The notes under the pieces: model-generated | Databases searched by the model: none | What the model saw: the letters and a program-made list of their open reading frames with translations, nothing else | Told to the model about the DNA's origin: nothing | Shown: positions 7,537 to 15,684 of the stretch, piece by piece | How the letters are laid out: every line of letters begins with the position of its first letter | How positions within the stretch are numbered: position 1 is the first letter of the stretch | Source of the DNA: JAYZBC01 sp036339375 | Lineage (GTDB): Bacteria > Pseudomonadota > Alphaproteobacteria > MPNO01 > UBA2964 | Assembly: GCA_036339375.1 (NCBI GenBank) | Contig: JAYZBC010000022.1 | Coordinates: forward strand, 1-18,720 | Length of the DNA: 18,720 nucleotides | Reading direction: 5' to 3' | Made by a program: the position numbers and the translations under genes

Positions 7537-8793
7537 TTAGTGTGCATGTGGAGCAGGGCCTGCCCCTTTTTCATCTATTTGCAAACCTTTTTGAAAGCGG
7601 TTGAGCGTAAACCTAGCATTATCTTCATGCGGCTCGCCCCTTGCTATAGTCCAAGCAAAACACCAGCCGGAAGCTGGAGTGGCTTTAAATCCGCCGTAGT
7701 TCCATCCGCCGTTAATATAAAGCCCTTCAATTGGGGATTTACAAATGATTGGCGATCCATCCATAGTCATGTCGACCAAGCCAGCCCACTGCCGCAATAT
7801 TCTTATTCGAGAAAGACTAGGAATTAGGAGTGTTGCGCGAGCGAGTGTATTTTCAAAACCAGGTTCCGCACCCCGCTGAGTATACGAATTGTACCCATCC
7901 AAATCACTGCCAAGTACCAATCCACCCTTATCAGACTGACTAATGTAAACATGCACTTCCCCGGAAGCGATAACACAATCAACCATTGGTTTTAGTGGTT
8001 CGGAGACAAATGCTTGAATTGTATGGGTTTCGATTGGCAAACGAAGACCTGCCATGCGCCCCAAAAGACTGGTGTGGCCTGCAACAGCGACGCCAATTTT
8101 TTTTGCCTTTATTAACCCTTTTTTAGTTTTCACCCCAATAATTGTTCCAGCTTTAAATATAAAACCCTCTACCTCGCAGTTTTGAATTATATCAACGCCT
8201 AACGCATTTGCTGCTCTCGCATAGCCCCACGCAACAGCGTCGTGCCTCGCAGTTCCGGCACGGCTTTGGTAAAGGGCTCCTTCTATAGGAAATCGCGCGT
8301 TTTTTGAAAAATCAAGGTAGGAAAGTCGTTGCTGCAATGTTTCACGAGTTAATAGTTCAGCGTCTATACCATTTGAGCGCATAATATTCCCGCGCCGGCG
8401 TGCAGCATCTAAAGCAGAGCGGGAATGGAGTAAATTATACTGTCCGCGCTGAGAGAACATAATATTGTAGTTAAGCTCGTGGCTTAATTGTTCCCATAAC
8501 TTCATGGATCGTTCGTAAAACTTTGTGTTGCCGGGTATCATGTAATTGGAACGTATGATTGTGGTATTGCGTCCAGTATTACCTCCGCCTAGCCAACCTT
8601 TTTCTAGTACGGCAATATTTTTCATATTATGTTCTTTTGCCAGGTAATACGCGGTTGCAAGGCCATGACCACCGCCACCTATTATAATTATGTCGTATTC
8701 CTTTTTAGGCTCTGGGTTTTCCCATAAAGGTTCCCAGCCTCGGTTTCCACGTAGACCCTCTAGAAAAATTCGAAATACGGAGTATCGCTTCAC
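7537..8793 (-). CDS. soxB: sarcosine oxidase beta subunit family (catalytic flavin subunit, likely N-methylglutamate dehydrogenase)
   Basis: A 418-residue flavoprotein with GTG start at 8793, preceded by AAAGGTG (AAGG six bases away). The conserved N-terminus RYSVFRIFLEGLRG and NPEPKKEYD fix this start. The FAD site is IIIGGGGHGLATAYYLA (36-52), followed by the SoxB motif NTGRNTTIIRSNY (72-84). His184 in TARHDAVAWGYA corresponds by position to the histidine that covalently carries FMN in tetrameric sarcosine oxidase. It ends with the typical RFQKGLQIDEKGAGP. SoxB holds the amine-oxidising site, so substrate choice lies here. It is the first gene of the leftward operon, divergent from mgsA across 153 bases. 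Related DadA-type amine oxidases lack the FMN histidine and the D-A-G neighbours. Confidence 0.95.
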   Translation of the reverse strand: MKRYSVFRIFLEGLRGNRGWEPLWENPEPKKEYDIIIIGGGGHGLATAYYLAKEHNMKNIAVLEKGWLGGGNTGRNTTIIRSNYMIPGNTKFYERSMKLWEQLSHELNYNIMFSQRGQYNLLHSRSALDAARRRGNIMRSNGIDAELLTRETLQQRLSYLDFSKNARFPIEGALYQSRAGTARHDAVAWGYARAANALGVDIIQNCEVEGFIFKAGTIIGVKTKKGLIKAKKIGVAVAGHTSLLGRMAGLRLPIETHTIQAFVSEPLKPMVDCVIASGEVHVYISQSDKGGLVLGSDLDGYNSYTQRGAEPGFENTLARATLLIPSLSRIRILRQWAGLVDMTMDGSPIICKSPIEGLYINGGWNYGGFKATPASGWCFAWTIARGEPHEDNARFTLNRFQKGLQIDEKGAGPAPHAH

Positions 8794-8838
8794 TCGACAC
8801 CTTTGGATAATTTAAGAAGTACCTTCACGTTAGATTTT

Positions 8839-8876
8839 CCGCCGGCATCACCTTTCCGTCAACAGGTCTCCGGTGG
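8839..8876. repeat. imperfect inverted repeat / hairpin in the divergent soxB-mgsA gap
   Basis: Read on the + strand, CCGCCGG (8839-8845) can pair with CCGGTGG (8870-8876) with one G-U pair, and inside it ACCT (8850-8853) pairs with AGGT (8864-8867). It is about 46 bases upstream of the soxB start and 70 upstream of the mgsA start. It could be an operator for a shared regulator or an RNA hairpin in either leader. I could not match it to a known riboswitch, including the glycine class. Confidence 0.4.
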
Positions 8877-8902
8877 GATAGACGACAAAGATTTGCCCTA
8901 TT

Positions 8903-8933
8903 AATATCTTCAAAAGCTTAACCTCTATTTCAA
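8903..8933 (-). promoter_or_regulatory. possible promoter for soxB
   Basis: On the - strand TTGAAA (8933-8928) and GATATT (8908-8903) are separated by 19 bases, longer than the usual 17. It would start transcription near 8895 and give a leader of about 100 bases. The match is weak; no better sigma-70-like site was found in the divergent gap, and no clear promoter for mgsA was seen. Confidence 0.2.
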
Positions 8934-8946
8934 TGGGTAACAAAAA

Positions 8947-9846
8947 ATGTGTGGCATCGTGGGGTTATTTCTGAAGGCCGAAAAACTTCAATCAAACCTG
9001 GGTAAAATGGTGTGTCCTATGCTAGTGGGTATGGGAGACCGGGGTCGAGATAGCGCGGGATTAGCTATTTACCGTAATTCGACACCCCCGGGCACAAAAA
9101 AGATGACACTGCATAGAGCGACGGAGACGCAAAAATGGGACGAATTAACAACCGAAATCGCTTTGGCTTTAAAAATCACAGTTTCCGGAGTGAAAGCGGA
9201 GGACCATTTTACCCTTCACACGAATAGTGACACCCAGGATATTCAATTTTGGTTGAAAAAAAATCACCCAAATATTCGTGTAGTTAGCGTTGGAGAAAAA
9301 GTAGAGATTTACAAAAAAGCGGGCCAGCCTGAGGACATTATTTCGACTTATCAACTCGAAGCTATAAATGGCACTCACGCAATCGGACACACACGTATGG
9401 CCACTGAAAGTGCTGTGACGACACAGCATTCACATCCCTTTTCAACTGGTATGGACCTTTGCCTGGTCCATAACGGTTCACTTTCAAACCACAACCAGCT
9501 CCGTCTAAAGTTGCAAAGGTATGGAATAGAGTTTGAAACCGATAATGATACGGAAGTTGCGGCTGGATATATCACTTATCGTATGACGGAGGGGGCAACT
9601 CTTGAAGAAGCCCTCGAGGCGGCGTTAATAGACCTTGATGGTTTTTTTACATTTGCAGTCGGAACCAGGGACGGTTTTGCCGTACTCCGCGATTCAGTCG
9701 CTTGTAAACCCGCGGTAATGGCTGAAACTGATGACTGGGTAGCAATGGCATCTGAATTTCGTTCCATAGCACATTTACCTGGCGCCGAGAATGCTTTCAT
9801 TTGGGAGCCTGTTCCGGCAACCGTTTATACCTGGGGAAATGCCTGA
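8947..9846 (+). CDS. mgsA: N-methylglutamate synthase subunit A, class II glutamine amidotransferase domain
   Basis: A 299-residue stand-alone Ntn-type amidotransferase. After removal of Met1 the nucleophile is Cys2 (MCGIVGLF), which fixes the start at 8947 although the ribosome site (GGGT, eight bases away) is weak. Other active-site elements are GHTRMATES (147-155, Arg150), the oxyanion motif HNGSLSN (175-181) and TDNDTE (198-203). It corresponds to the N-terminal domain of the glutamate synthase large subunit. In N-methylglutamate synthase this subunit hydrolyses the amide of a glutamine-like donor, so that methylamine or its glutamylamide reaches the synthase centre. It is first in the mgsABC-gmaS operon, with one base between its stop and the chosen mgsB start. 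The gene set separates it from asparagine synthetase or PurF relatives. Confidence 0.92.
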   Translation: MCGIVGLFLKAEKLQSNLGKMVCPMLVGMGDRGRDSAGLAIYRNSTPPGTKKMTLHRATETQKWDELTTEIALALKITVSGVKAEDHFTLHTNSDTQDIQFWLKKNHPNIRVVSVGEKVEIYKKAGQPEDIISTYQLEAINGTHAIGHTRMATESAVTTQHSHPFSTGMDLCLVHNGSLSNHNQLRLKLQRYGIEFETDNDTEVAAGYITYRMTEGATLEEALEAALIDLDGFFTFAVGTRDGFAVLRDSVACKPAVMAETDDWVAMASEFRSIAHLPGAENAFIWEPVPATVYTWGNA

Positions 9847-9847
9847 G

Positions 9848-10534
9848 ATGACTACTTTAATAGACCTTGCCAAAGCCTCTGTGCAAGAATTAAACGTTGA
9901 ACTTCAGTCCCAGACTTCAGAAAAGAACGATAAAACTTACACAATCCACAACCCAAATGGTGCCCATGCAATTGCTGTCGGCTTAACGAGTCTTGTGTAT
10001 GTCAAAATAAAAGGCCATGTCGGTTATTATTGTGGTGGCATGAACCAAAATGCAATTTTGGAAATTAATGGTAATGCGGGCACAGGAGTAGCAGAAAATA
10101 TTATCTCTGGTGAAGTTCGCGTAAAAGGTAATGCATCCCAATCTGTTGGCGCATCGGGTCAGGGTGGTCTTGTTGCCATTCAAGGGGATGCAAGTGCTCG
10201 TTGTGGCATATCCATGAAAGGGGTTGATATAGTGGTTGGCGGTTCGGTTGGCCACATGAGCGCCTTTATGGCACAAGCAGGCAATTTGGTGGTCTGTGGG
10301 AATGCAGGTCATAATTTAGGTGATTCTATATACGAGGCCAAAATTTACGTGGCTGGAAAAGTCCAAAGTCTAGGCTCGGATTGTATTGAAAAAGACATGA
10401 CAGAAACACATAAAATCAATCTGGAACAACTATTACAACGTTCAAAAATAAGTGCAAATGCTAACAGGTTTAAGCGTTTTGGGTCAGCCCGGAAACTATA
10501 TAATTTTAAGGTTCAAAATGCCCAAAAATACTGA
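9848..10534 (+). CDS. mgsB: N-methylglutamate synthase subunit B, GXGXG (glutamate synthase domain 3-like) protein
   Basis: About 228 residues beginning MTTLIDLAKASVQELN. The GXGXG beta-helix is visible as repeated glycine turns: INGNAGTGVAENI, VKGNASQSVGASGQGGLV, QGDASARCGISMKG, VGGSVGHMSAF and CGNAGHNLGDSIY. This is the C-terminal domain of the glutamate synthase large subunit as a free polypeptide, which shapes the ammonia or amine tunnel. Two ATGs are possible, 9839 and 9848; GGGGA at 9833-9837 is one base from the first, too near, and ten from the second, so 9848 is chosen. The 3' end overlaps mgsC by 17 bases. A similar domain occurs in formylmethanofuran dehydrogenase subunit C, but the flanking mgsA and mgsC exclude that. 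Confidence 0.9.
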   Translation: MTTLIDLAKASVQELNVELQSQTSEKNDKTYTIHNPNGAHAIAVGLTSLVYVKIKGHVGYYCGGMNQNAILEINGNAGTGVAENIISGEVRVKGNASQSVGASGQGGLVAIQGDASARCGISMKGVDIVVGGSVGHMSAFMAQAGNLVVCGNAGHNLGDSIYEAKIYVAGKVQSLGSDCIEKDMTETHKINLEQLLQRSKISANANRFKRFGSARKLYNFKVQNAQKY

Positions 10535-11873
10535 CGAAAAAGTACCTTATGGAGCGCGCAGTTCGGCAACATTTTCCTCTAGTGATATTACGGAAATTCA
10601 ACGGGCTGCACGGGAAGGTATTTACAATATACGTGGCTTTGGGGCTAAACGCCATGTTCCGGGTTTTGATGATTTAGTTGTTCTCGGGGCATCAATGTCA
10701 CGGTATCCGTTAGAAGGATATCGTGAAACTTGTAAAACCAATTTGGTAATTGGAGAGCGTTTCGCTAAAAAGCCAATTATCCTTGATATCCCCATCACTA
10801 TCGCAGGTATGAGCTTTGGTGCCCTTGGTGTAAACGCCAAAACAGCTCTCGGACAAGCTGCAAGCAGGTTGGGTACAAGCACTACAACGGGTGATGGCGG
10901 TATGACCAACGAAGAGCGTGCCGCGTCCGACCTGCTGGTCTATCAAATATTACCCTCACGCTATGGGCTCAACCCTGATGACCTGCGACGTGCTGACGCT
11001 ATTGAAATTGTGGTTGGACAGGGTGCTAAACCGGGGGGCGGAGGGATGTTATTAGGCCTAAAAATGAATGAACGTGTTGCCGCCATGCGCACATTGCCAA
11101 AGGACATTGATCAGCGAAGTGCCTGCCGCCATCCCGACTGGACAGGACCGGATGACTTGGCAATCAAAATCACTGAGATCCGGGAGATAACGAATTGGGA
11201 AAAGCCTGTATATATTAAAATAGGGGCATCAAGACCCTACTACGATACTATGCTTTCAATTAAAGCTGGAGCGGATGCCATTGTTCTTGATGGTATGCAG
11301 GGAGGTACAGCAGCGACTCAAGAGGTCTTCATAGAACATGTTGGAATACCCACCCTTCCAGCGTTGAGGCAGGCCGTAGAAGCGCTACGCGAAATGGATA
11401 TGCACCGAACCGTTCGTTTAATTGTATCCGGAGGAATTAGAAGTGGTGCAGATGTAACCAAAGCCCTCGCCCTAGGTGCTGACGCTGTTTCAATTGGTAC
11501 CGCGGCTTTGATTGCACTCAATTGCAATGCACCAAAATTCATTAAGGATTATCAAGAAATCGGTACTGTTCCCGGTTACTGCCATCACTGTCATACTGGA
11601 AAATGCCCAGTCGGCATTGCCACCCAAGACCCAAAATTGGAGGCACGATTAGAAGTCGAAGGGGCCTCAAAGAGAGTGGAAAATTACCTTTCAACATTGG
11701 TGTTGGAAACGCAAACTCTAGCACGCGCGTGTGGAAAATCACATGTTCTTAATCTCGAACCGGAAGACCTTGCGGCATTGACCGTTGAAGCAGCTGCAAT
11801 GTCAGGAGTGCCTTTAGCTGGAACGAATTGGATACCAGGAAAAACTAAAACAGGTGATAAAAATGAGTATTGA
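10518..11873 (+). CDS. mgsC: N-methylglutamate synthase subunit C, FMN and Fe-S glutamate synthase-type catalytic subunit
   Basis: A 451-residue protein matching the FMN-binding synthase domain of glutamate synthase. Visible elements are TIAGMSFGALG (94-104), TTTGDGGM (122-129), the phosphate-binding GQGAKPGGGGMLLG (167-180), YIKIGASRP (232-240), DGMQGGTAAT (258-267), IVSGGIRSGADV (302-313), and the iron-sulfur cysteines 355, 358 and 363 followed by PVGIATQDP. The Cys spacing is C-X2-C-X4-C. Start: ATG at 10518 with AAGG about seven bases upstream; a longer reading from 10452 lies inside mgsB. The subunit makes N-methylglutamate at an FMN centre. Overlaps of 17 bases with mgsB and 11 with gmaS suggest coupled translation. 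Archaeal-type glutamate synthase is the alternative, but gmaS and the sox-type genes argue for the methylamine role. Confidence 0.94.
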   Translation: MPKNTDEKVPYGARSSATFSSSDITEIQRAAREGIYNIRGFGAKRHVPGFDDLVVLGASMSRYPLEGYRETCKTNLVIGERFAKKPIILDIPITIAGMSFGALGVNAKTALGQAASRLGTSTTTGDGGMTNEERAASDLLVYQILPSRYGLNPDDLRRADAIEIVVGQGAKPGGGGMLLGLKMNERVAAMRTLPKDIDQRSACRHPDWTGPDDLAIKITEIREITNWEKPVYIKIGASRPYYDTMLSIKAGADAIVLDGMQGGTAATQEVFIEHVGIPTLPALRQAVEALREMDMHRTVRLIVSGGIRSGADVTKALALGADAVSIGTAALIALNCNAPKFIKDYQEIGTVPGYCHHCHTGKCPVGIATQDPKLEARLEVEGASKRVENYLSTLVLETQTLARACGKSHVLNLEPEDLAALTVEAAAMSGVPLAGTNWIPGKTKTGDKNEY

Positions 11874-13170
11874 TTTGGCAGCTGCCGCAGCGCGAAAGAA
11901 AATTCAATATTTTTTAATTAGCTATGTGGATTTATTTGGCTGTTTACGAGCGAAGCTAGTCCCCGCGCGAGCTATTGGTGAAATGCAGAAAAACGGAGCC
12001 GGTTTTGCAGGATTTGCCACTTGGCTCGACATGACCCCTGCTGATCCGGACATGTTTGCAATACCCGATGCGGAAAGTCTTACACAGCTACCCTGGAAGC
12101 CGGAAGTGGCTTGGCTCGCTGCTGACTTATGGATGAATGGTGAACCAGTAGAAATGGCGCCAAGAATTGTACTCAAAAGGCAAATAGAGAAAGCGAAGGA
12201 AAAAGGGTATTCCATGAAAAGTGGTGTCGAATGCGAATTCTTTTTGCTTGAACCCGGGGCAAGCGAAATTTCGGATAGCTACGATAACCAAGAAAAGCCG
12301 TGTTACGATCAAAGTGCACTCATGAGAAGGTATGACGTCATTTCGGAAATTTGTAATGGTATGATTGACCTCGGTTGGAACCCATACCAAAACGATCATG
12401 AGGATGGAAACGGGCAATTCGAAATGAATTGGGAATATGAGGATTGTTTAATTACCGCAGATCGGCACGTATTTTTTAAGTTTATGGTCAAGTCAATTGC
12501 AGAAAAACACGGATTCCGAGCCACCTTCATGCCCAAACCATTTCCAAACTTAACGGGAAATGGTTGCCACACCCATATATCCTTGTGGAAAACGAAGGGC
12601 AAAAAAAACTTGTTTGAAAATCAAGGGGGCGAGCTGGGTTTAAGCAAAATGGCTTACGATTTTATGGGGGGCGTTCTTTATTCAGCTGATGCTTTAGCTG
12701 CAATATTTAATCCATCTGTTAACAGCTATAAACGTATTAATGCGGGAACGACGGTTTCTGGGGCGACATGGTCCCCCAACTCTATCAGCTATACCGGCAA
12801 CAACCGAACCCACATGATACGCATTCCCGAAGCGGGAAGGTTTGAGTTGCGCCTGGCGGACGGGTCAACTAATCCCTATCTTGTTCAAGCCGCTATCCTT
12901 TTGGCCGGCATGGACGGATTAAATAATAATCGTGATCCTGGCAAACGCCTCGATGTCAATATGTATGACGAGCAAACACGGGTTAAAAGGGTACGCCAAT
13001 TGCCTTTAAACCTTCTCGATGCCATTCGATTATTTGATAAAAGTAAAATTGTTAAAGATGGATTTGGGAACAATTTTGTTTCAGCTTATGTGAAACTAAA
13101 GCTAAACGAATGGCAAAGTTATTCAACGGCAATTAGTCCTTGGGAACGAGAACGAACTTTGGATATTTAA
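11863..13170 (+). CDS. gmaS: gamma-glutamylmethylamide synthetase (glutamine synthetase family)
   Basis: A 435-residue glutamine synthetase-like ligase. Metal and glutamate ligands are seen at Glu123/Glu125 (GVECEFFLL), Glu180 and Glu187 (NDHEDGNGQFEMNW), the ATP-site signature KPFPNLTGNGCHTHIS (225-240), and RIPEAGRFELRLADGSTNPY near the C-terminus. Start: ATG at 11863 with AGGTGA five bases upstream; it overlaps the mgsC stop by 11 bases. GmaS joins methylamine to glutamate with ATP, the entry step of the N-methylglutamate pathway, and its gene usually accompanies mgsABC. By sequence alone it could be a GlnT/GlnIII glutamine synthetase; operon membership gives the assignment. It ends 16 bases before the converging alcohol dehydrogenase gene, with no obvious terminator between. 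Confidence 0.92.
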   Translation: MSIDLAAAAARKKIQYFLISYVDLFGCLRAKLVPARAIGEMQKNGAGFAGFATWLDMTPADPDMFAIPDAESLTQLPWKPEVAWLAADLWMNGEPVEMAPRIVLKRQIEKAKEKGYSMKSGVECEFFLLEPGASEISDSYDNQEKPCYDQSALMRRYDVISEICNGMIDLGWNPYQNDHEDGNGQFEMNWEYEDCLITADRHVFFKFMVKSIAEKHGFRATFMPKPFPNLTGNGCHTHISLWKTKGKKNLFENQGGELGLSKMAYDFMGGVLYSADALAAIFNPSVNSYKRINAGTTVSGATWSPNSISYTGNNRTHMIRIPEAGRFELRLADGSTNPYLVQAAILLAGMDGLNNNRDPGKRLDVNMYDEQTRVKRVRQLPLNLLDAIRLFDKSKIVKDGFGNNFVSAYVKLKLNEWQSYSTAISPWERERTLDI

Positions 13171-13186
13171 TAATTTTCGCGCTTAA

Positions 13187-14344
13187 TCATACTTCCCCAA
13201 AAAATGCCGCTTGAAAGAGCTCTTCTGCATTTTTAACGTTAAGCTTCACTGGATTGCTAGGAGCAGCCGCGTCTTTGACTGCCATTTTGGCCATCTCTGG
13301 AATTCGGTCGGATGATAAACGGAGTTCACTTAAGGTGTGCGGAATGGACAAATCCCTTCGCAAAGCCAACACCCAATCTAATAATCCTGCAAAGGATCCA
13401 TTAGGAATATCCAAATACCGTGCAATATTTTTTGCTTTTGCTGCTATTTGGGACTGATTGAAAGCGAGAACATAAGGCAAAATTACTGCATTTGTCAGTC
13501 CGTGGTGTGTATTATACAAGGCACTAACGGGGTGGCTCAGCGCATGAACTGCACCAAGGCCTTTTTGAAAAGCTGTTGATCCCATACTTGCAGCAACCAA
13601 CATATTCCCTCGAGCCGAGAGATTTTTACCGTCCGCAAATGCTTTTGGGAGCCATTCTTTGATTAACCTTAAACCCTCAAGTGCAATACCATCGGCCATA
13701 GGATGAAAACTTGAAACGCAGTATGCCTCCAAGCAGTGGACTAATGCATCCATGCCAGTGGCTGCAGTCGTTTGTGATGGCAAACCAATTGATAAAGTAG
13801 GATCTAAAATTACCTCGCCGGGCATCATTCCTGGATGAAAAATAACTTTTTTAGTTTGGGTTGTCTCATCGATTATGACGGACGCCCTGCCCGTCTCCGA
13901 ACCGGTACCAGCAGTGGTGGGTATTGCTACAACCGGTACCATGCCTTCCACATTCACATTTTGCCAATTATCACCCACATCTTCAAAATCCCAAATGGGA
14001 TATTTTTGACCAACCATTAGGGCTATTGCCTTGCCAACATCTATGGCGCTACCACCGCCAAAAGCAATAACTCCATCACAGTTCTGTCTGTAAAAGGCTT
14101 GTACACCGGCAACGACGTCTTCACCCCTTGGGTTGGACACAAAATTCGAAAATTGCCCTGTTGGTAACCCATTTTCATTATTGTTCCTAATTGCATCCGC
14201 AATGATAGGGTTGTTGACCAAGCTGGAATCGGTAACCAAAAGGGGGGTCTTCATGTTAAGAGCACCACACGCCAATGGAAGCTCCGACACCCGTCCAGAA
14301 CCAAAACGAATTTTCGTAGGATAAAACCAATCGTTCTTTGACAA
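13187..14344 (-). CDS. iron-containing (group III) alcohol dehydrogenase
   Basis: A 385-residue group III alcohol dehydrogenase. The NAD(P)-binding motif is GGGSAIDVGKA (96-106), with PTTAGTGSE at 142-150. Metal ligands aligned to E. coli FucO are Asp199 and His203 (GMDALVHCLEAY), His267 (GAVHALSHP) and His281 (NTHHGLTNA); all four are present. The start appears to be TTG at 14344 with no good ribosome site; an in-frame TGA is only three codons upstream and the N-terminal WFYPTKIRFG is family-typical, so a later start would damage the fold. It converges on gmaS. It may reduce or oxidise a small aldehyde or alcohol linked to C1 metabolism, but the substrate is not predictable. Codon style resembles its neighbours. 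Confidence 0.92.
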   Translation of the reverse strand: MSKNDWFYPTKIRFGSGRVSELPLACGALNMKTPLLVTDSSLVNNPIIADAIRNNNENGLPTGQFSNFVSNPRGEDVVAGVQAFYRQNCDGVIAFGGGSAIDVGKAIALMVGQKYPIWDFEDVGDNWQNVNVEGMVPVVAIPTTAGTGSETGRASVIIDETTQTKKVIFHPGMMPGEVILDPTLSIGLPSQTTAATGMDALVHCLEAYCVSSFHPMADGIALEGLRLIKEWLPKAFADGKNLSARGNMLVAASMGSTAFQKGLGAVHALSHPVSALYNTHHGLTNAVILPYVLAFNQSQIAAKAKNIARYLDIPNGSFAGLLDWVLALRRDLSIPHTLSELRLSSDRIPEMAKMAVKDAAAPSNPVKLNVKNAEELFQAAFFGEV

Positions 14345-14382
14345 CGTAATTCAACCAAATGGGTAAGTCTAAAAACTAATTA

Positions 14383-14407
14383 AAACTTTTCAGAATGTAA
14401 AAAGTTT
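14383..14407. repeat. AT-rich inverted repeat upstream of the alcohol dehydrogenase gene
   Basis: AAACTTTT (14383-14390) and AAAAGTTT (14400-14407) form perfect 8-base arms around 9 bases, 39-63 bases upstream of the dehydrogenase start. A directly repeated ATCAACT follows at 14413-14419 and 14421-14427. Possibly a regulator site, but such AT-rich repeats also occur by chance. The rest of the 128-base gap shows nothing recognisable. Confidence 0.3.
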
Positions 14408-14472
14408 ATGAAATCAACTAATCAACTTTTTCTTGATAAAGGAATTAAGTAAAAAATAAAGCAGGTTCAGCC

Positions 14473-15684
14473 CTAGTCAAACAACCCCAAATCAATGGCA
14501 TCACCCATTCTAAGATAACCTTTGTCATTCGGATGTAAATGATCGCCGCAATCGAATTCTGGGAGCATTTGTGTTGGATGGTCTGGAGCTCTTATGGCTA
14601 ATTCAAAATCAATTACGCCGTCATAGTCACTGTTTTCACGGATCCAATTATTGACTATTTGACGCTTTTTTTCCCCTTCCTCTGTATAAAGCCCTGTCCG
14701 GCCCGGTGGGGGGTTATAGTTTTCATTTTCAAAAGTTAGTAAAGTCCCACAAATCATTTTTAAGCCAGCAGAGTGTCCACGCATTGCAAGTTGATTTAAA
14801 CCACAAATCATTTGCTCTGCACTTACTTCCTCGTCAGGGTTACAATTACGGTTGCGAATGTCGTTAATCCCCAAGAAAACAATGACATGAGTAACGCCAG
14901 GCTGAGCTATCACGTCACGATCAAAACGCCGCAAACAACTGTCTCCCCTTATGTCATGAAGAATACGGTTACCTCCTATACCTTGGTTCATAACCCCTAA
15001 AAGTCTACCGTTTTTTGTCTGGTGGCGTTTGACCAACCGACGAGCAAGTTGATCTGGCCAGCGCTGGTTGGCATCGATAGACGAAATATTACAATCGGTT
15101 AAAGAGTCCCCTAGCGTCACAATACCGCCGGTTTGCTCCTGTGCTAATACATCAATACCGGTTACAAAAAAATTTGTTTCTGTTTCCTCTTTTACCGGCA
15201 TATCAATTTCTGAAGAATGGTTTCCTTTGGGCGATATATAATTAGTCTGCCGCGACGTACCATGACCAGTGATTTTAAAATCCTCACCAATGTCATCAGG
15301 AAGATAAACGCTAACAGCAGCATCCGTCAGTGGGGGTAGTTTGAAAGCTATTGGATCGGAAAGGGCAATGGCCCCCACCGCAATTTCCGTCGTCGGTTTC
15401 CCGTTAAAAGTAAGCTGTTGATCAGATCCACGAATGATTTCTGACCCACTTCCTCTGAGAGCTACCGTTGCCGCACCAATGGTAAGTTTGTGATTGCCAT
15501 AAGCGTTAGAGAGCCGGACACGTATTTTATTCCCGCCAATGCTCACACGGGCAATGATACGGATGGTTTGTCCTTTAATGACTGCTCCCTCTGTAGGGGC
15601 TGGCGTCGTCGCCCAAGTTCCAACCCAGTGTTCTTTTTCGCGGGTAGTATTCATTGGACTGTCGAAAACATTTAAATTTTCCAA
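14473..15684 (-). CDS. SGNH/GDSL-family hydrolase with N-terminal beta-rich domain
   Basis: A protein of up to 403 residues. Residues about 18-170 (starting HWVGTWATTPAP) form the beta-rich domain seen in a subgroup of GDSL esterases. The SGNH catalytic blocks follow: Ser194 in TLGDSLTD, Gly238 in GIGGNRIL, Asn274 in FLGINDI, and Asp381/His384 in DHLHPNDKGY, so the active site is complete. Relatives of this architecture are often exported, yet the N-terminus shows no hydrophobic signal, suggesting a cytosolic enzyme. The start is uncertain: TTG at 15684, or ATG at 15651, which would remove 11 residues; neither has a good ribosome site, and an in-frame TAA lies 11 codons before the TTG. It would hydrolyse an ester or acyl group; the substrate is unknown. 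It is on the same strand as the SDR gene upstream, with a 272-base gap. Confidence 0.85.
   Translation of the reverse strand: MENLNVFDSPMNTTREKEHWVGTWATTPAPTEGAVIKGQTIRIIARVSIGGNKIRVRLSNAYGNHKLTIGAATVALRGSGSEIIRGSDQQLTFNGKPTTEIAVGAIALSDPIAFKLPPLTDAAVSVYLPDDIGEDFKITGHGTSRQTNYISPKGNHSSEIDMPVKEETETNFFVTGIDVLAQEQTGGIVTLGDSLTDCNISSIDANQRWPDQLARRLVKRHQTKNGRLLGVMNQGIGGNRILHDIRGDSCLRRFDRDVIAQPGVTHVIVFLGINDIRNRNCNPDEEVSAEQMICGLNQLAMRGHSAGLKMICGTLLTFENENYNPPPGRTGLYTEEGEKKRQIVNNWIRENSDYDGVIDFELAIRAPDHPTQMLPEFDCGDHLHPNDKGYLRMGDAIDLGLFD

Noticed and set aside
8839..8876. Glycine riboswitch upstream of the sarcosine oxidase genes.
   Set aside because: The core motifs of that class are not seen; only a simple two-part hairpin is present.
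8947..11873. An assimilatory glutamate synthase split into three genes.
   Set aside because: No beta (GltD) subunit is present, and the neighbours are gmaS and sox-type genes, as in known N-methylglutamate synthase operons.
11863..13170. Ordinary glutamine synthetase for ammonia assimilation.
   Set aside because: The gene overlaps mgsC and sits in a full N-methylglutamate operon, so a GmaS role is more likely; sequence alone would not decide.
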